Part shown: in pieces, positions 31,109 to 41,300 of the stretch
Layout of the letters: the number at the start of each line of letters is the position of its first letter
How positions within the stretch are numbered: the stretch's first letter is position 1
Source: Pseudomonadota bacterium
Lineage (GTDB): Bacteria; Myxococcota_A; Polyangia; Polyangiales; Polyangiaceae
Assembly (NCBI GenBank): GCA_023398955.1
Contig: JAEWRL010000168.1
Coordinates: 1 to 64,000 of the forward strand
Direction: 5' to 3'
Length of the DNA: 64,000 nt
Program-made: the position numbers and the translations under genes
The notes under the pieces: model-generated
What the model saw: the letters and a program-made list of their open reading frames with translations, nothing else
Told to the model about the DNA's origin: nothing
Database searches by the model: none

Positions 31109-31373
31109 GGTCTACTAGCTCAGTTCCTTGTATCCGGGCCAAGGGAAGTCGGCCCAGTCGGCTTTTGATAGGCACACCCGCGCCGCGCTTATAACCCAGG
31201 GGGCTCCTCGCCGGAAGCTTTTTGTCAACCTTGCGTCGCCGCGGCACTGCGCTGCAGGTCAGTCTCACGCGCGAGCGAGGCGCGGAGACACCACGCGCGG
31301 GTGACTCGGTCGGCATCGAGGTTGTGCGCTGCCGCGCGGGTCGCTCTGGCAGGCCCGCTGTGGGGCCGTGCCT

Positions 31374-34049
31374 TCAAGGCAGAATGGTCGGCGAGGGGTT
31401 GTCCGTCTCGATGTTCGGGCAGCGCGGCTTCGTCACGTCGCTAGGACAGGTGAGGCCCTGATAGAAGCTGAGCGGATGGGCAGGTGGGGCGTAACCGCTG
31501 GGGATCTCTCGATTCGAGAACGTCTTGAAGTACTGGAGGCAAGCGTCCCTCCACCAGCGCGCTTCATGGTGCTGGATCTCCAGGAAAGCGCTGACCTCGT
31601 TGAAGCGTTGCTGGTCGATCCTGCCCTCCACGGCGGTCCACGCCTCCCGCATCGTCGCGACAGCATCGACGCCACGACTGTAGCGGTGGACGAGCTCATC
31701 CCAGAGCGTCCTACCCGAGCTCAGGGTCTCCTCCCAACCGACATGGTGGAAGAAGAGGATATAGTCGTCTGGCACGCTATCGCGGCTGGCGAACTGCTCT
31801 CGCACGGGCGTCGCGTACTGCTCCACAGCGTTGCTGCCCGATGGGGTGCGGTCGAAGCCGAGCCCCTGACTATCGGCGCGGTGGTAGTAAGTGGGGTTCC
31901 ACTCAGCGCGGCCCAGATTGTCCACCCAGGGCCCCGGGCCATAGTGGTGGTCCGTTGCCATGATGTGGACCAGCCCGAGCGGGGTCATGTAGTCGACGAG
32001 TGCCTGTCGCGAGTCCATCATCATTGAGGTCACTGGCTCGACGACGACGGGATCGTTCGAGAGCGTCTGACGCACCCACTCGTCGGCCACCGCTAGGGCC
32101 GAGATGTCGGGATCCCAGGCCATGCGGCCATAGACGTACCAGTTTGCCTGGTTGAAGTGGGAGCCGCTCCAGTTCGTGTCGCTGCCGATGTTGGCCACCC
32201 CAGCGATGGCCGTCGTGGGGTAGCCGTGGAGCGTACCATCCACGATCTTCGCTACCGTCGACCCCGCGCCGTCCGCGTAGGTGTCGGACTGGAGGACCTC
32301 CTCATAGAGAGTGCCCATGTATGCCAAGTGGGTGTCCTGGCCGAGGTACTCCTTCGTGACCTGCAGCTCGAGGGTCAAAGGCGTTTCTGGCATCGCGCCG
32401 AAGAGCGGGTGGAAGGGTTCCCACGGCTGGAAATCGAGAGGTCCGTTCTTCGGTTGCACGAGGACATTGTCGTTGAACTGCCCGTCGAGGGGCTCGAACT
32501 CGTCGTAGGCTTCGCGAATACGATCGACAGGGCTCCCCTCGGCGTAGACGAACGCGCGCCACATGACGATGCCTCCGTGAGGCTCGACCGCCTCAGCGAG
32601 CATGTTGGCGCCGTCCGCATGGCTGCGGCCGTAGTCTTGGGGACCTGGTTGGCCTTCCGAGTTTGCCTTCACCAGGAACCCGCCGAAGTCGGGGATGCGC
32701 TCGTAGATCTCGGTGGCCTTGTCCGCCCACCACTGCCGGACCGGGCTGGAGAGAGGATCGGCCGTGCTGAGGCCTCCGATCTCGATGGGGGCGCTGAAGC
32801 GTGCCGTGAGGTACACCGTGATGCCGTAGGGGCGGAAGACGTCAGCCAGGGCCTCTACCTTGTCCAAATATTGGGGTGTCAGTACCTGGGCGTTGGCATT
32901 GACGTTGGTGAGCACCGTCCCGTTGATGCCTATGGAGGCGTTCGCGCGGGCGTAGGCCTTGTAGCGCGGAGAGAGGTTCCCCGGCAGGGCGTTCCAATTC
33001 CAGAGGGAACTCCCCGCGTAACCACGCTCCACTGTTCCGTCCAGATTGTCCCAGTGGTTGAGGATGCGGTGCTGGATTCGCGGCGCGCCGCTCAGGACGA
33101 GGCCTTCCAGGGACCTGTGGCACTGCAGGTGGCGCAGCAAGGCGAATGTCCCGTAGAGTGCCCCCAGATCCGTATTCGCAGCGACGACGATCCCCTGCTG
33201 TCCCCCGATGTCCGCCGCTTCGACCAGGTAGCCATTGCTCCCCACGCTTCCGAGCCGCTGTGCCAACGGCAGGGCGGCAATGATCGACGAGGACTGGGGC
33301 GTTCCGACGATCACGGCGCCGTCCCCCTCTGGCTGCGCCCTCAGCGGAACCTCAGCGCCCATAAGCCCCGAGAGCCCCAGGACCAGCTCCTCCTCCGCCG
33401 CCTGCAGGGTTGGTCCATCGCCGGGATCGACGACATGCGTGAGAGCGGCGCTGTACTGTGCGAGCCGGCCCGGGAGGTTCACCGTGGGATACCTCAACCA
33501 TAGGTCTGCTCCTTGCTCATTCGATGGCGGCGGGTTCGGGCGCTCATACACCCCCAGGTCCTCACCAGTGCCAGCGGCTCCTCCGGTGCCCCCACTGACG
33601 CTTCCGCCCGCGCCCGGCCCGGCCCCTCCGGCCGCAGTGCCGCCGCTGCCGCCGGTCTCCGTCGTGCCACCGCCCGTGCCGGGTTGCCCAGCGCCACCCG
33701 TCCCAGTGCCTCCGGTGCTGGGTTGGGTGCCTCCGCCGGAGCCGTTGCCGCCGATGCTCGTTGAACCGCCTCCCGCGCCCACCACCGCGCCGCCCGTACC
33801 CGTCCCCGCCGTGCCGCCTAGGCTGCCGCCCAGGCCGCTCCCGGTCGAGCCTCCCAGGCTGCCGGACCAGGTTCCGCCGGCGTTCGTGCCACCCAGCGCG
33901 CTGTTCGTGCCGCCAGAGGCGCCGACGGAGCTACCCCCTCCGAGACCTCCGGAGGGATCCCCACTCGAGGATTCGTCGCTACCACACCCGGCCAGGACCA
34001 ACATGAAGCAGGCAGAAGCGAGGGACAGGCGCGTTTCAACTTTGAGCAT
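31374..34049 (-). CDS. GH67 alpha-glucuronidase, stalked lipoprotein
   Basis: 891 residues from the ATG at 34049. The lipobox LVLAGC is followed by about 150 residues of Gly/Ser/Thr-rich stalk, then a complete GH67 enzyme. Family features are APRIQHRILNHWDNLDGTVE, a catalytic-acid region VKANSEGQPGPQDYGRSH (Glu at about residue 460), KNGPLDFQPWEPFHPLFG with the Asp, and LELQVTKEYLGQ with the Glu. GH67 enzymes remove 4-O-methyl-glucuronic acid from the ends of xylo-oligosaccharides. Many are cytoplasmic; lipid anchoring and a long stalk place this one on the surface. With the downstream sugar porter it forms a small glucuronoxylan-use unit. Confidence 0.95.
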   Translation of the reverse strand: MLKVETRLSLASACFMLVLAGCGSDESSSGDPSGGLGGGSSVGASGGTNSALGGTNAGGTWSGSLGGSTGSGLGGSLGGTAGTGTGGAVVGAGGGSTSIGGNGSGGGTQPSTGGTGTGGAGQPGTGGGTTETGGSGGTAAGGAGPGAGGSVSGGTGGAAGTGEDLGVYERPNPPPSNEQGADLWLRYPTVNLPGRLAQYSAALTHVVDPGDGPTLQAAEEELVLGLSGLMGAEVPLRAQPEGDGAVIVGTPQSSSIIAALPLAQRLGSVGSNGYLVEAADIGGQQGIVVAANTDLGALYGTFALLRHLQCHRSLEGLVLSGAPRIQHRILNHWDNLDGTVERGYAGSSLWNWNALPGNLSPRYKAYARANASIGINGTVLTNVNANAQVLTPQYLDKVEALADVFRPYGITVYLTARFSAPIEIGGLSTADPLSSPVRQWWADKATEIYERIPDFGGFLVKANSEGQPGPQDYGRSHADGANMLAEAVEPHGGIVMWRAFVYAEGSPVDRIREAYDEFEPLDGQFNDNVLVQPKNGPLDFQPWEPFHPLFGAMPETPLTLELQVTKEYLGQDTHLAYMGTLYEEVLQSDTYADGAGSTVAKIVDGTLHGYPTTAIAGVANIGSDTNWSGSHFNQANWYVYGRMAWDPDISALAVADEWVRQTLSNDPVVVEPVTSMMMDSRQALVDYMTPLGLVHIMATDHHYGPGPWVDNLGRAEWNPTYYHRADSQGLGFDRTPSGSNAVEQYATPVREQFASRDSVPDDYILFFHHVGWEETLSSGRTLWDELVHRYSRGVDAVATMREAWTAVEGRIDQQRFNEVSAFLEIQHHEARWWRDACLQYFKTFSNREIPSGYAPPAHPLSFYQGLTCPSDVTKPRCPNIETDNPSPTILP

Positions 34050-34841
34050 TGCGAAGACCTCTGCGAGGACGAACGGAACGAAGCCTCGAGACTTCCACAG
34101 TCTGCCAAGGATTTGGCCGCGGTCTACACCCCGGCATGGACGCCTCACGGTTGGTCGTCATGTCGGCTTTAGGGCCAGGATGCGGGTGCGGCCGTTCCTG
34201 CTCGTTCACGACCGTTTCGCTCAATGCCCCGCAACCCCCCACCCGATCACCTCTGCTGCGGGCCGGAGGCTGGCCGCCAACCGGTAGGTACAGGCCGGGG
34301 CGATAGTTCTGTATTCCGTGGAATGTCGAGAAGGATGCGCAGGGTCATCTCCCACGAGGACCGCAGAGCCTTGGACAAAGCCCATGCACCCGTCTAGGCA
34401 ACCGGGAGGTGCGCCCACATCGTCGAGCCCCCGCAGCGCACTCGGTGCTGCGTTCGGCGAGCAAGGTCCGCCGTTCCTCACTACGTGCTCCTCACGGTTA
34501 CCACTCCTCCCCTACGTTCCTTCTCGACAGCGGCACGGGTCGCGAGCCACACCAGCTTACCGTTCGATACTCCACTGCGCGTTTTGCCTACTCCGTTGGC
34601 GCGGTGAATACCCACGGATGCTGCCGAATCGAGCCACGATCGCCGATGTGTGGCGACGCGCGAGAAACGGCGGCAACGCGTCACACCGCCATGGAACAAT
34701 CAATCCCGATCGTTCACACTGGAGAATCCTTGGTTCGAAGGTTGGCGACGAACACAGGCCCGGGCAGGGCTCTGAATGCATCCGAATGCAGGAGCGCTGC
34801 GCCAGGGCAACGTCCCTCGGTGCGTGAGCTGGGAGTATGAA
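34050..34841. other. 792-base intergenic region
   Basis: Between the divergent GH67 and von Willebrand A lipoprotein genes. The part around 34540-34800 is less GC-rich. Several short open frames exist, but none has a signal peptide, domain or codon pattern like the neighbours. No hairpin or RNA gene was recognised. It should contain promoters for both genes. Confidence 0.4.
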
Positions 34842-36143
34842 ATGATGTTACGGTACAGCTGGCTAGCGGTGATGGCTTCGGTGGTGAGCACTGGCATATT
34901 CATCCCTGCGTGCTCGGGGGACGAGGATGACGACACGCGCGGTGGCCCTGGTGGTCTGGACCTCCCCGACGGCACGGATCGGCAGCCGACCTCGACGCCT
35001 CCGAGCGTTCCCGATTCCGCATTCCACGGTGACGCGGACGTGACGGGGGACGGCGTGGTCACGGTTCGGGACATCGTCGAGTCCGGTGCGGGCAGCGAGG
35101 TGACAAAGGAAGCTCTGGATGCCTTTCAGCAGCAATCCTGCGCTGCGTGGCAGCACGAACCAGAGCCGCTCGCGGCGTCTCTCTTCTTCGTTGTCGACGC
35201 GAGCTCTTCGATGGATGCGGCCGCGGACAACACAAACGGCCAGTCGAAGTGGGTCGCGACCCGTGAGGCCATCGCTGACGCGATTCGCGATATGCCCGAT
35301 GGCTCCCAGGTCGGCCTACTCGGCTACCCCAACATGCTGGTTGGCGCAGAATGCGTGAACCGCCAGGCGCTTCGTCCCGCAGACTTCCTGGGCGTGAGCC
35401 GGCTGGAGCTCCTGGAAGCCCTCGATGCCATCGAGACCGAGACCTGCACCCCGACGGATGACGCCTACAACATCGCGGTGGAGGCGTTTGCTCAGCAGTC
35501 CACTTCAGGCCAGAAGTACATGCTGCTGATGACCGACGGTCAGCCGACGATCACCCGCGGCTGCTATCCAGGGGATGGTAGCTGTGGCGCGGCCGTGGCG
35601 GGAGATGGCGCCATGCAGGACGTCATCGACTCGGTGGCGGCGGCGCGTGAGGATCACGACATTAAGACCTTCATCCTTGGTTCGCCAGGCAGCGAAGAGC
35701 ATATGGATACCGGAAACGACAACCGGTGGTGGTTGTCGCAGGCTGCCGAGGTGGGAGGCACCTCGCCCGGAGGGTGTTCGCACGACGCTCCTCCCTACTG
35801 CCACTTCGACATGACCGTAGAGACTGATTTCTCGTCGGGTCTCCAGGCGGCGCTCGGTGAAATCATCGGGATGGTCGCGCGTTGCGAGTACGAAATACCG
35901 CCGCCCCCCGACGACGAGCAGGTGGTCGACAAGTCTGCCATACACCTCGTCTTCGCTGCGGGCGGTAAGGAGTATGTCGAGATATACCAGGCTCCCACGA
36001 GCACGTGCACGCACGGTTGGTACCTGGATGGTGAACAAGTGCGCCTGTGCCCGGCGAGCTGTGAAGCGGTCCAAGCCGATCCGATGGCCGAGCTGCAGTG
36101 GCTCTTCGGTTGCGGGGGCCAGGACATCCAGACCGTCCAGTGA
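34842..36143 (+). CDS. von Willebrand factor A lipoprotein
   Basis: 433 residues. The first of two adjacent ATGs (34842) has GGGAG seven bases upstream. A signal peptide ends at FIPAC, predicting lipidation. A short Asp-rich segment contains a lone dockerin/EF-hand-like loop (DADVTGDGVVTVRDI). The vWA domain starts with the MIDAS motif DASSSMD and continues through LLMTDGQPTITRG to CEYEIPPPPDD. The Cys-rich C-terminal part ends VFAAGGKEYVEIYQAPTSTCTHGWYL ... LQWLFGCGGQDIQ. vWA domains bind ligands through a metal ion; adhesion or assembly at the surface is likely. A broken paralogue lies at 46.9 kb. Confidence 0.9.
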   Translation: MMLRYSWLAVMASVVSTGIFIPACSGDEDDDTRGGPGGLDLPDGTDRQPTSTPPSVPDSAFHGDADVTGDGVVTVRDIVESGAGSEVTKEALDAFQQQSCAAWQHEPEPLAASLFFVVDASSSMDAAADNTNGQSKWVATREAIADAIRDMPDGSQVGLLGYPNMLVGAECVNRQALRPADFLGVSRLELLEALDAIETETCTPTDDAYNIAVEAFAQQSTSGQKYMLLMTDGQPTITRGCYPGDGSCGAAVAGDGAMQDVIDSVAAAREDHDIKTFILGSPGSEEHMDTGNDNRWWLSQAAEVGGTSPGGCSHDAPPYCHFDMTVETDFSSGLQAALGEIIGMVARCEYEIPPPPDDEQVVDKSAIHLVFAAGGKEYVEIYQAPTSTCTHGWYLDGEQVRLCPASCEAVQADPMAELQWLFGCGGQDIQTVQ

Positions 36144-36259
36144 AGGGCGGGAGGTGGTGCGCAAGCGGGTAGGGCGATGACCCTCCCGCCGCGTACCGGG
36201 TCGTCGCGGTCGCGTCGCGCCGGGTGCTGAGACCGGCCCGACGCCGCGCCGGGGTTGAG

Positions 36260-37130
36260 CTACATCGCGTAGTAGCGAAGCGTCACGGTGCCGTCCCCCG
36301 GACCTTGAAGGTCGAGCAGTGTGGTGGATGGCCGGCGCTGGTGCCGACGCCGAGACCACGCAGAGCATCGGAGAAAGGGTCGCAGCGCCTGACGAGAGGG
36401 CGTTTACCCGGACAGCGCTGGCGCCGGCGGCTTCCTTGCTGACCCGGAAGACGTCCTTCTCGCCGAAGCCTATCCAGCCGGTGACGCTCTCTTCCGTCAG
36501 CCAGTATTCGGGTCCCGAGGAGTAGGCGTTCTCCACGGAGAGAACGGCCGCGGCAGGAAGCATCCCCACGGTAGTGAGGGGTTCCCTGTCGGCGCGGGTC
36601 GTGACGATGTTCCAAGGCGGCGCGGGCGCGTAGGGACTCGTGGCGAGCATGGCCCTGCCGTACAGCGCACGGGGGGCGATGGCCTCCGCGAAATACTGCC
36701 AGTACGGGAGAGCCAGGGCGAAAGCCAGCTGGCTCTCGTCGTCCTCTCCGGGATGGGCGGTCAGGCGTACGGCTTCGAAGGAATGGCTCGAATCGATGAC
36801 CCCGTTCGCCGTCGCTGCGAGCTCGAAGGAGATCGGCTCTCCATTCTCATCGGGTTGGAAGACGTGCACCGCGTGAACGAAGGTGCCCGACGTGGGAAAT
36901 GTCTCCCGGATAGAAGTCAAATAGACGTTCCCCACAGCCTCGAGTTGGCGCAGTGGCGCAAGCGTCGCACTTATGTCTTCGTCTGGCACTGCGATAGCGC
37001 TGCGCCATGCGTCGAGCTGTGGATTCATCGCGGGGTCCTCGCCGCTGCAGCCGGTTACAGCGGTGAGTCCGAATGTCGTGAGCGCCGTTGCTCGCAGCAC
37101 GAGAGTCCGTCCGTTTTCGGTGGGTTTCAT
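36260..37130 (-). pseudogene. lipoprotein gene with a frameshift near the 3' end
   Basis: The frame starting at 37130 opens with a signal peptide and lipobox (LTAVTGC) and reads well for about 265 residues (FVHAVHVFQPDENGEPISFELAA, YWLTEESVTGWIGFGEKDVFRVS). After SASAPAPAIHH it runs into Arg-rich sequence antisense to the vWA gene. In another frame, from about 36330, the DNA encodes TTLLDLQGPGDGTVTLRYYAM and a stop at 36260, a convincing natural C-terminus. A single-base indel near 36325-36336 would restore one protein of about 290 residues. It is either a recent pseudogene or a sequencing error. The family was not recognised. Confidence 0.65.
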
Positions 37131-37306
37131 TCCCTAGCTCCCTTCTCATCGAGTGCCCTGCGGCCCGTCATCGAAGGCTCGCCACGCCCGTGCGTCGATA
37201 CCCTGCGCACGTCCGAATGCTCGGCCTCCGTGAATGCGCCCCCAAACCGACGCGCGGCTGTCCGGACATCTGCCCGGCTCAGCCCCCACCACGACGGAGG
37301 AGCGGA

Positions 37307-37726
37307 TCAGGATCCGCTGGCGCCCACGACTCCGTGCGCCCAGGCGAGCACCTTGCTCAACCGAGGGACGAGCAGCACCAGAGCCTGGTCGTACTCACAC
37401 CAACGCGCTTCGTGGTGCTCGGGGCGGCCAAGCTCTGGGTTCACGGGCAACGTGACGTGCTCCTCGGCCGCCTCGACCAAGTAGTAGCGGGCGATCTTGC
37501 GCGGGCTCCCGTAGGGCTCCGTTTCGACGAACCACTCAGGGTGCCTCAAGGAGAAACGCGACAGGCCCGTTTCTTCGCGTACCTCCCGCACGGCGCTAGC
37601 CCGCGGCTCTTCGCCCGCCTCGACTAGGCCCTTCGGGAAGTCCCAGTTGCGGAACGCCCTCAGTAGGAGATAGCGGACCCGGGCCGGTCCCCGATGATAC
37701 ACGACGGCTCCTCCGGACAACAGCAT
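37307..37726 (-). CDS. NUDIX hydrolase
   Basis: 139 residues. The complete Nudix box (residues 33-55) includes GLVEAGE, then REVREETG, so the metal-binding Glu cluster is intact. The N-terminal LLSGGAVVYHRG and YLLLRAFRNWDFPKG resemble the bis(5'-nucleosyl)-tetraphosphatase (Ap4A) branch, though substrate choice cannot be settled by eye. It would cleave nucleoside diphosphate-linked compounds in the cytoplasm. It is monocistronic by spacing. Confidence 0.9.
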   Translation of the reverse strand: MLLSGGAVVYHRGPARVRYLLLRAFRNWDFPKGLVEAGEEPRASAVREVREETGLSRFSLRHPEWFVETEPYGSPRKIARYYLVEAAEEHVTLPVNPELGRPEHHEARWCEYDQALVLLVPRLSKVLAWAHGVVGASGS

Positions 37727-37993
37727 CGCATTCGCCTATAGCAGAGAGACGGCAGAAGCCGCCTCGGTGGCTGCAGGCATTGCGCTCGAGGTCCGGCATC
37801 CGAGCTTCCTGGACCAGCCACCGGGCGTCCGCTCGTGCGAAGGTCCGGGGCCCCTTCGATGCGCAGAGTCTCGCGATAATCCTGCGGGGAGAGCGCCCAC
37901 GCCGGCTGCCAAAGGCGTGGCGTTGGAGTCACTACCCCCGGGGCCAGGGGCGTAACGCTTGCGATTCTGACCGGATCCACAGACACTCGGGCC

Positions 37994-38308
37994 ATGTCGG
38001 TGTATTTGGTTGCCAAGTTTCGCGTCCATCCCCACAAGGAGCACGAGTTCGCGCCGATTGGACGGCGGATCTCTGAGGTCATCTCGAAGCGCACGGGTTG
38101 GGAGCTGGTTGCGGCTCTGGTTTCCCTGACCGGGGCCCAGCACGAGTGCGTGCATCTCTGGAAGCTGCCCGATGCCAACGCTCTCGCGATGCTGCCTTCT
38201 GTGATCGAAGCGGACGACATGCCCGCCGTCGGTGACTTCATGGGGTGTGTCGACTCAGAGGAGTTCCAGTTGATGTCTGAACTCGAGTACTCTCCTGGGA
38301 GCGCCTAG
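37994..38308 (+). CDS. small dimeric alpha-beta-barrel (ABM/NIPSNAP-like) protein
   Basis: 104 residues. The pattern of beta strand (MSVYLVAKFRVHPH), helix (EFAPIGRRISEVISKRTG), strands (WELVAALVSLTG, CVHLWKLPD) and helix (ANALAMLPSVIEADDMPAVGDFMG) fits the ferredoxin-like antibiotic-biosynthesis-monooxygenase/NIPSNAP superfamily. No cofactor or catalytic residue can be assigned. It ends 14 bases before the large kinase gene, so the two probably share a transcript. Confidence 0.65.
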   Translation: MSVYLVAKFRVHPHKEHEFAPIGRRISEVISKRTGWELVAALVSLTGAQHECVHLWKLPDANALAMLPSVIEADDMPAVGDFMGCVDSEEFQLMSELEYSPGSA

Positions 38309-38322
38309 GGCGACGCTGACAG

Positions 38323-41300
38323 GTGTCGGGGCAGGCAGCGACGAAGATCGGGCCCTATACGCTCGAGCGCCCCATAGGTGAAGGGGGAGGCGGCATCGTC
38401 TATCTAGCGCGTCGAGGGGCGGAGGGGCAGCGCGTCGCCCTCAAGACCGTTCACGTAGTAGCGCCGGAGCGGGTGGACGTACTGCGACGCGAGATTCGCG
38501 CGATAAGCCGGGTTCGTCATCCAGACGCCGTGGAAGTCTACGACGACGGAGTGCACGAGGGCCGCCCATGGTTCTCCATGGCGTATTTAGAGGCGCCCAC
38601 TCTTTTCCGGTACATCGCGGACCTCTGGTCGGCGACGGAGCAGGCTCGCTCGGACGCCGCTGCGCAGGCGTGGTCGGCCACCGTCCGCGTCGGTGAGGTG
38701 AGCGAATCCAGATTGCGTGTCTACCCCGCCACGGTCCGGGATCCAGAGCGCGTCGCCCCCTCTCGGCCACCCCCCGCGCCGACGGTGGCTGCGGCCCGCA
38801 GCAGCGCGGCTGCAGGTCACCTCGTCGAGGCGCTGTCCATTGTTGCCGCATTGTGCCGACCTCTGGCTTTCTTGCATGGTGAGGGCATCGTCCACCGTGA
38901 CCTGAAGCCGTCGAACATCTTCGTTCCAAGTTCGCGGCAGGTCATCGTAGCCGATTTTGGGCTTGCCACGGATTTCGAAGGGGCGGATGGGCGAGGCACC
39001 GTGGGCATCGACAGTCGGGTCTGCGGCACTGTTGCCTACATGGCACCGGAGCAGATCCAGCTGCAAAACGTCGATGCCCGTACCGACCTATATAGTGTCG
39101 GTTGCATTCTGTACGAGCTTCTCACGGGCCAGCCGCCGTTCGGTAGGGGCATCTACGACGTGCTGAACGCCCATGTGCACGTGCAACCGCTCGCGCCCTC
39201 TTCTCTCGTAGACGGTATCCCGCCCGAATTGGACGAGATCGTGCTGCGCCTGCTCGCCAAGGATCCAGCGCAACGCATCGGCTATGCCGAGGTGCTCGAA
39301 CGGCACCTCCTGCGGCTGGGTGCCTTGCCCAGCGATCGCGGCGGCGCCCCGCGGCCACGCCCGTATCTTTACCGTTCCGCCTTCATCAACCGCGTGAAGG
39401 AGTCGCGGCAGCTGACCCACCTGCTTGAGTCGGCGTCCGCCGGGGTTCGACAGCAGCTGGTGCTAGTGGTCGGCGAAAGCGGGATAGGCAAGAGTCGCCT
39501 GGTCGCGGAGCTGGGTGCGGAGGCGCAGCGATGCGGGATCCCCGTGGTCGCGAGCGAGTCGCGCAGCGCGATGACCGTCCGTGGGCAGGGTGAAGCTCGC
39601 TCGCGGGCCAGTGATACGCCCCTAGGAGCACTACGGCCTTTCCTCCAACTCGTTGCTGAGCAGTGCCACCGGTCCGGCTCGGCCTACACCAGGTCGGTGC
39701 TGGGCCAGCGGGGCCAGCTATTGAACTCCATCGAGCCTGCGTTTCAGTATCTGCCCGGACTCGAGGATCTCGATCCGCTCCCGACGCTGCCAGCGGCCCT
39801 GGCCCAGCGCCGCGTCTTTAGTTTCCTCGCCGAGCTACTGCGCGTCTTCAGTGAACGTTCCGGAATGGTCCTCGTCCTAGACGACCTGCAGTGGGCGGAT
39901 GAGTTGACGCTCTCGTTTCTCGAATACCTCGCCACCCCGGAGGCTCCCACCATGCGCCTCCTCGTCGTCGCAACCTGCCGAAAGGAAGAGCAGGTCCCGA
40001 GCGTAGACCGGCTCGCGTCACGGGCATCGGTGATCGCGATGGGGCGTTTGGGTGCGGAGGAAGTCCACGCCCTGGTGCGCGACGTGCTCACGACCGACGA
40101 GGCTGCCGATGAGCTGGCGCAGCTCCTCGCCGAGCAGTCAGAGGGTAATCCCTACTTCGTCGGCGAGTACCTGCGCACGGCGGTCGCGTGCCGAATGCTC
40201 GAGCTCGGTGAGGAAGGCGCATGGCGTCTCTCGACAGCGAAGGACGGCGCCGGGGTGAGTACAATCGGTCAGCTGCCTCTTCCTACGGTGCTGCGCGAGC
40301 TGCTTGGCCTTCGGTTGAGGGACCTCCAGGACCAGGCCCGCGCCTTCCTCGCCGCTGCGGCGGTGTTGGGACGCAGCTTCGATCCTGAGGTGTGTCGTCG
40401 GGTGGCGGAGCTCTCCGAAGCAGAAGCGCTCGAAGCCGAGCGCGAGCTGATGGCGCGGCAGATCGTCTGCAGGATGCCCAAGGGAAAGCTCCGCTTCGAT
40501 CACGAGAAGATCCGGGAGATCCAGTACACCGAGCTCCCTGAGGAGCTCCGGCGTCAGCTGCACGAGGCCGCGGCCACGACGCTGGAGGCGGCTCACTCCG
40601 CGCCGCGGTCTCTCGGCACCCGGGTGGAGACCAAGGCCTATGAGTATGCCGAGCTCGGACACCACTGGTCATCAGCTGGCTTTCCCGAGCGCGCGGCCGA
40701 CTACCTGCGGGAGGCTGCCGAGGCCGCTCGCGTCGTGCCTGCCATGCGCGAAGCTGCACGGTACTACCGGCGCGCCCTCGAGCAGCTTGCGCGGTCGCGG
40801 GAGGTTCTGGCCGAGAGAGCGAGGTCGGGGATCGCGAGCACCAAGGAGCTCGCGGGTATGAGCGCCAGGGAGGCTGCCATCCAGGAATCCCTTGGGGATG
40901 TGCTGGAGCGTGATGGACAACACGAGGCGGCCCGCGATGCTTATGCGGCTGCCGGCTTGCGCCGCGATGACACGCCTCCCACCGACCGCGCTCGTCTGCT
41001 GCGGAAGCAGGCGCTCACCTGGGAGGTCGTCCACGACCACGCTGCCGCCATCAGCGCCCTGGATCAGGCCGTCGCAGCTCTCGAGGGAGAGCAAGAGCCG
41101 ACTTCCACCGACTGGGAGTCGGAATGGCTAGAGATCCATGTGCGTCGCGCCGTAATCTACTACTTCCAAGGTGAGATAGAGCGCATGAACGAGGTGATCG
41201 CGCCGATCGAAGCCATCGTTCAGCGGTGCGGGGATGCCAAGCAGCGGGCTATGCTGTTTCACCTGTCGAGCAACGCGAAGAACCGGGGGAACCGCTTCAT

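Noticed and set aside
31189..31228. TTGACA and TTATAA upstream of the sugar porter as a promoter
   Set aside because: The two elements are 28 bases apart, too far for one sigma-70 promoter.
32157..33503. 448-residue plus-strand open frame
   Set aside because: Antisense to the GH67 gene, which has full family motifs.
34318..34827. 169-residue plus-strand open frame in the 34-kb intergenic region
   Set aside because: No domain, signal or codon bias; several equally long frames overlap it.
35505..37130. 541-residue form of the lipoprotein at 36-37 kb
   Set aside because: The C-terminal 270 residues are antisense to the intact vWA gene and Arg/Pro-rich; a frameshift explains the true end better.
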